Of a stretch of 6,951 nucleotides of DNA, positions 6,464-6,951 are shown in pieces. Below the pieces are notes generated by a model, which was not told the origin of the DNA, did not search any database, and saw only the letters and a program-made list of their open reading frames with translations. The position numbers and the translations under genes are program-made. The stretch lies in contig JABJCF010000004.1 in NCBI GenBank assembly GCA_018665625.1, positions 1 through 6,951 of the forward strand, given 5' to 3'. Every line of letters starts with the position of its first letter. The first letter of the stretch is position 1. The stretch comes from Nitrospina sp. (GTDB lineage: Bacteria > Nitrospinota > Nitrospinia > Nitrospinales > VA-1).

Positions 6464-6951
6464 CTAACCCACACCGGCGCGCAATTCGTAAACTTCAATA
6501 CATCGATCGCAGCCGCCATCTTTACTTTCCCAATCCGGGAAATCAATCTGGATAGCTTCGATAACCATTTCATCACAAATACTTTCAGGATCATCCACCC
6601 AGTTATAAGTCGGAAACTTGCATAACGGACAAGGCGAACCTTGTAGATGAATGAAGTCTCGTTCTTCTTCCGAAATTTCCCCAGGGTCTACATATTTACT
6701 CATCAGGGTGTCGAGATCGGTAGCCATGGAGAGAAGCTCTTCGTGAGTGAACTTATCTGTCATCCAAATCCCTTCAAATATCCCCTTTCGCTGCTTATCT
6801 GGAATTTTCCGGTAAAAGTTATCAAACTCTCGAAAGCGGGCTTCTTTAGGTAAAACAGAAACAACACCGATACGAGCCAACCGGGCATCAACATACATAT
6901 TCCAAAGAAGGCGAAAACGCGATGTAATAAGATTTTTCACCGAAGGGTTAC
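6464..6951 (-). CDS. Hypothetical protein with two CxxC pairs, 5' end probably outside window
   Basis: I do not recognise the family. The frame has a GTG at 6940 but stays open to the window edge, and no Shine-Dalgarno sequence precedes the GTG, so the start is probably upstream. Counting from that GTG there are 158 residues. The N-terminal part is basic and helical (SRFRLLWNMY, LPKEARFREFDNFYRKI); the C-terminal part carries C104-P-L-C107 and C144-D-R-C147, with another Cys at 122. Two CxxC pairs 36 residues apart look like a zinc-ribbon or other small metal-binding knuckle. There is no signal peptide visible in what remains. It lies 77 bp upstream of the TorD-like chaperone gene with no terminator between, so the two are probably co-transcribed. 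A role as an accessory or maturation protein of the same respiratory enzyme is plausible, but this rests on position alone. Confidence 0.85.
   Translation of the reverse strand, partial: NPSVKNLITSRFRLLWNMYVDARLARIGVVSVLPKEARFREFDNFYRKIPDKQRKGIFEGIWMTDKFTHEELLSMATDLDTLMSKYVDPGEISEEERDFIHLQGSPCPLCKFPTYNWVDDPESICDEMVIEAIQIDFPDWESKDGGCDRCIEVYELRAGVG

Overview
The window reads as a piece of an ordinary bacterial chromosome from a free-living, chemotactic Gram-negative-type organism. The combination of a PAS-type soluble chemoreceptor, an A-type iron-sulfur carrier beside a YgfZ/Iba57-like protein with a fused TPR tail, and a TorD-like molybdoenzyme chaperone fits deep-branching lineages with a rich respiratory metabolism, for example Nitrospinota or a deltaproteobacterial-type group. 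That placement is inference from gene content only. No phage, insertion sequence, CRISPR array, rRNA or tRNA is visible.

Left part (1-3473, + strand): the 3' end of a methyl-accepting chemotaxis gene runs in from the left edge and is followed by a perfect 16-bp inverted repeat. A strong sigma70-type promoter (TTGACG, 18-bp spacer, TATAAT) then drives a HesB/IscA/ErpA-type Fe-S carrier gene, which is closed by a textbook intrinsic terminator. Only five bases after the terminator's T-run begins a 568-codon gene coding for a YgfZ/GcvT-like domain with the K-G-C-Y-x-G-Q-E signature, fused to a TPR and lysine-rich coiled-coil tail. The carrier and the YgfZ-like protein probably cooperate in late [4Fe-4S] cluster assembly, as IscA-type and Iba57 proteins do elsewhere.

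Middle part (3449-5561): a 566-codon, AT-rich, minus-strand gene of unrecognised family overlaps the YgfZ-TPR gene tail-to-tail by 25 bp. Its leader holds two mutually exclusive hairpins around a possible Shine-Dalgarno sequence. Upstream of it lies about 400 bp without a convincing gene, holding several small inverted and direct repeats and, at its right end, the minus-strand terminator of the next gene.

Right part (5562-6951, minus strand): a TorD/NarJ-superfamily chaperone gene, preceded 77 bp upstream by a gene for a small protein with two CxxC pairs that runs off the right edge. The two are probably co-transcribed, with more of the operon (possibly the client molybdoenzyme) beyond the right edge. 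The window contains useful oddities (the fusion, the orphan, the leaderless arrangement, the Cys-pair protein), but I see no clearly new multi-gene system wholly inside it.
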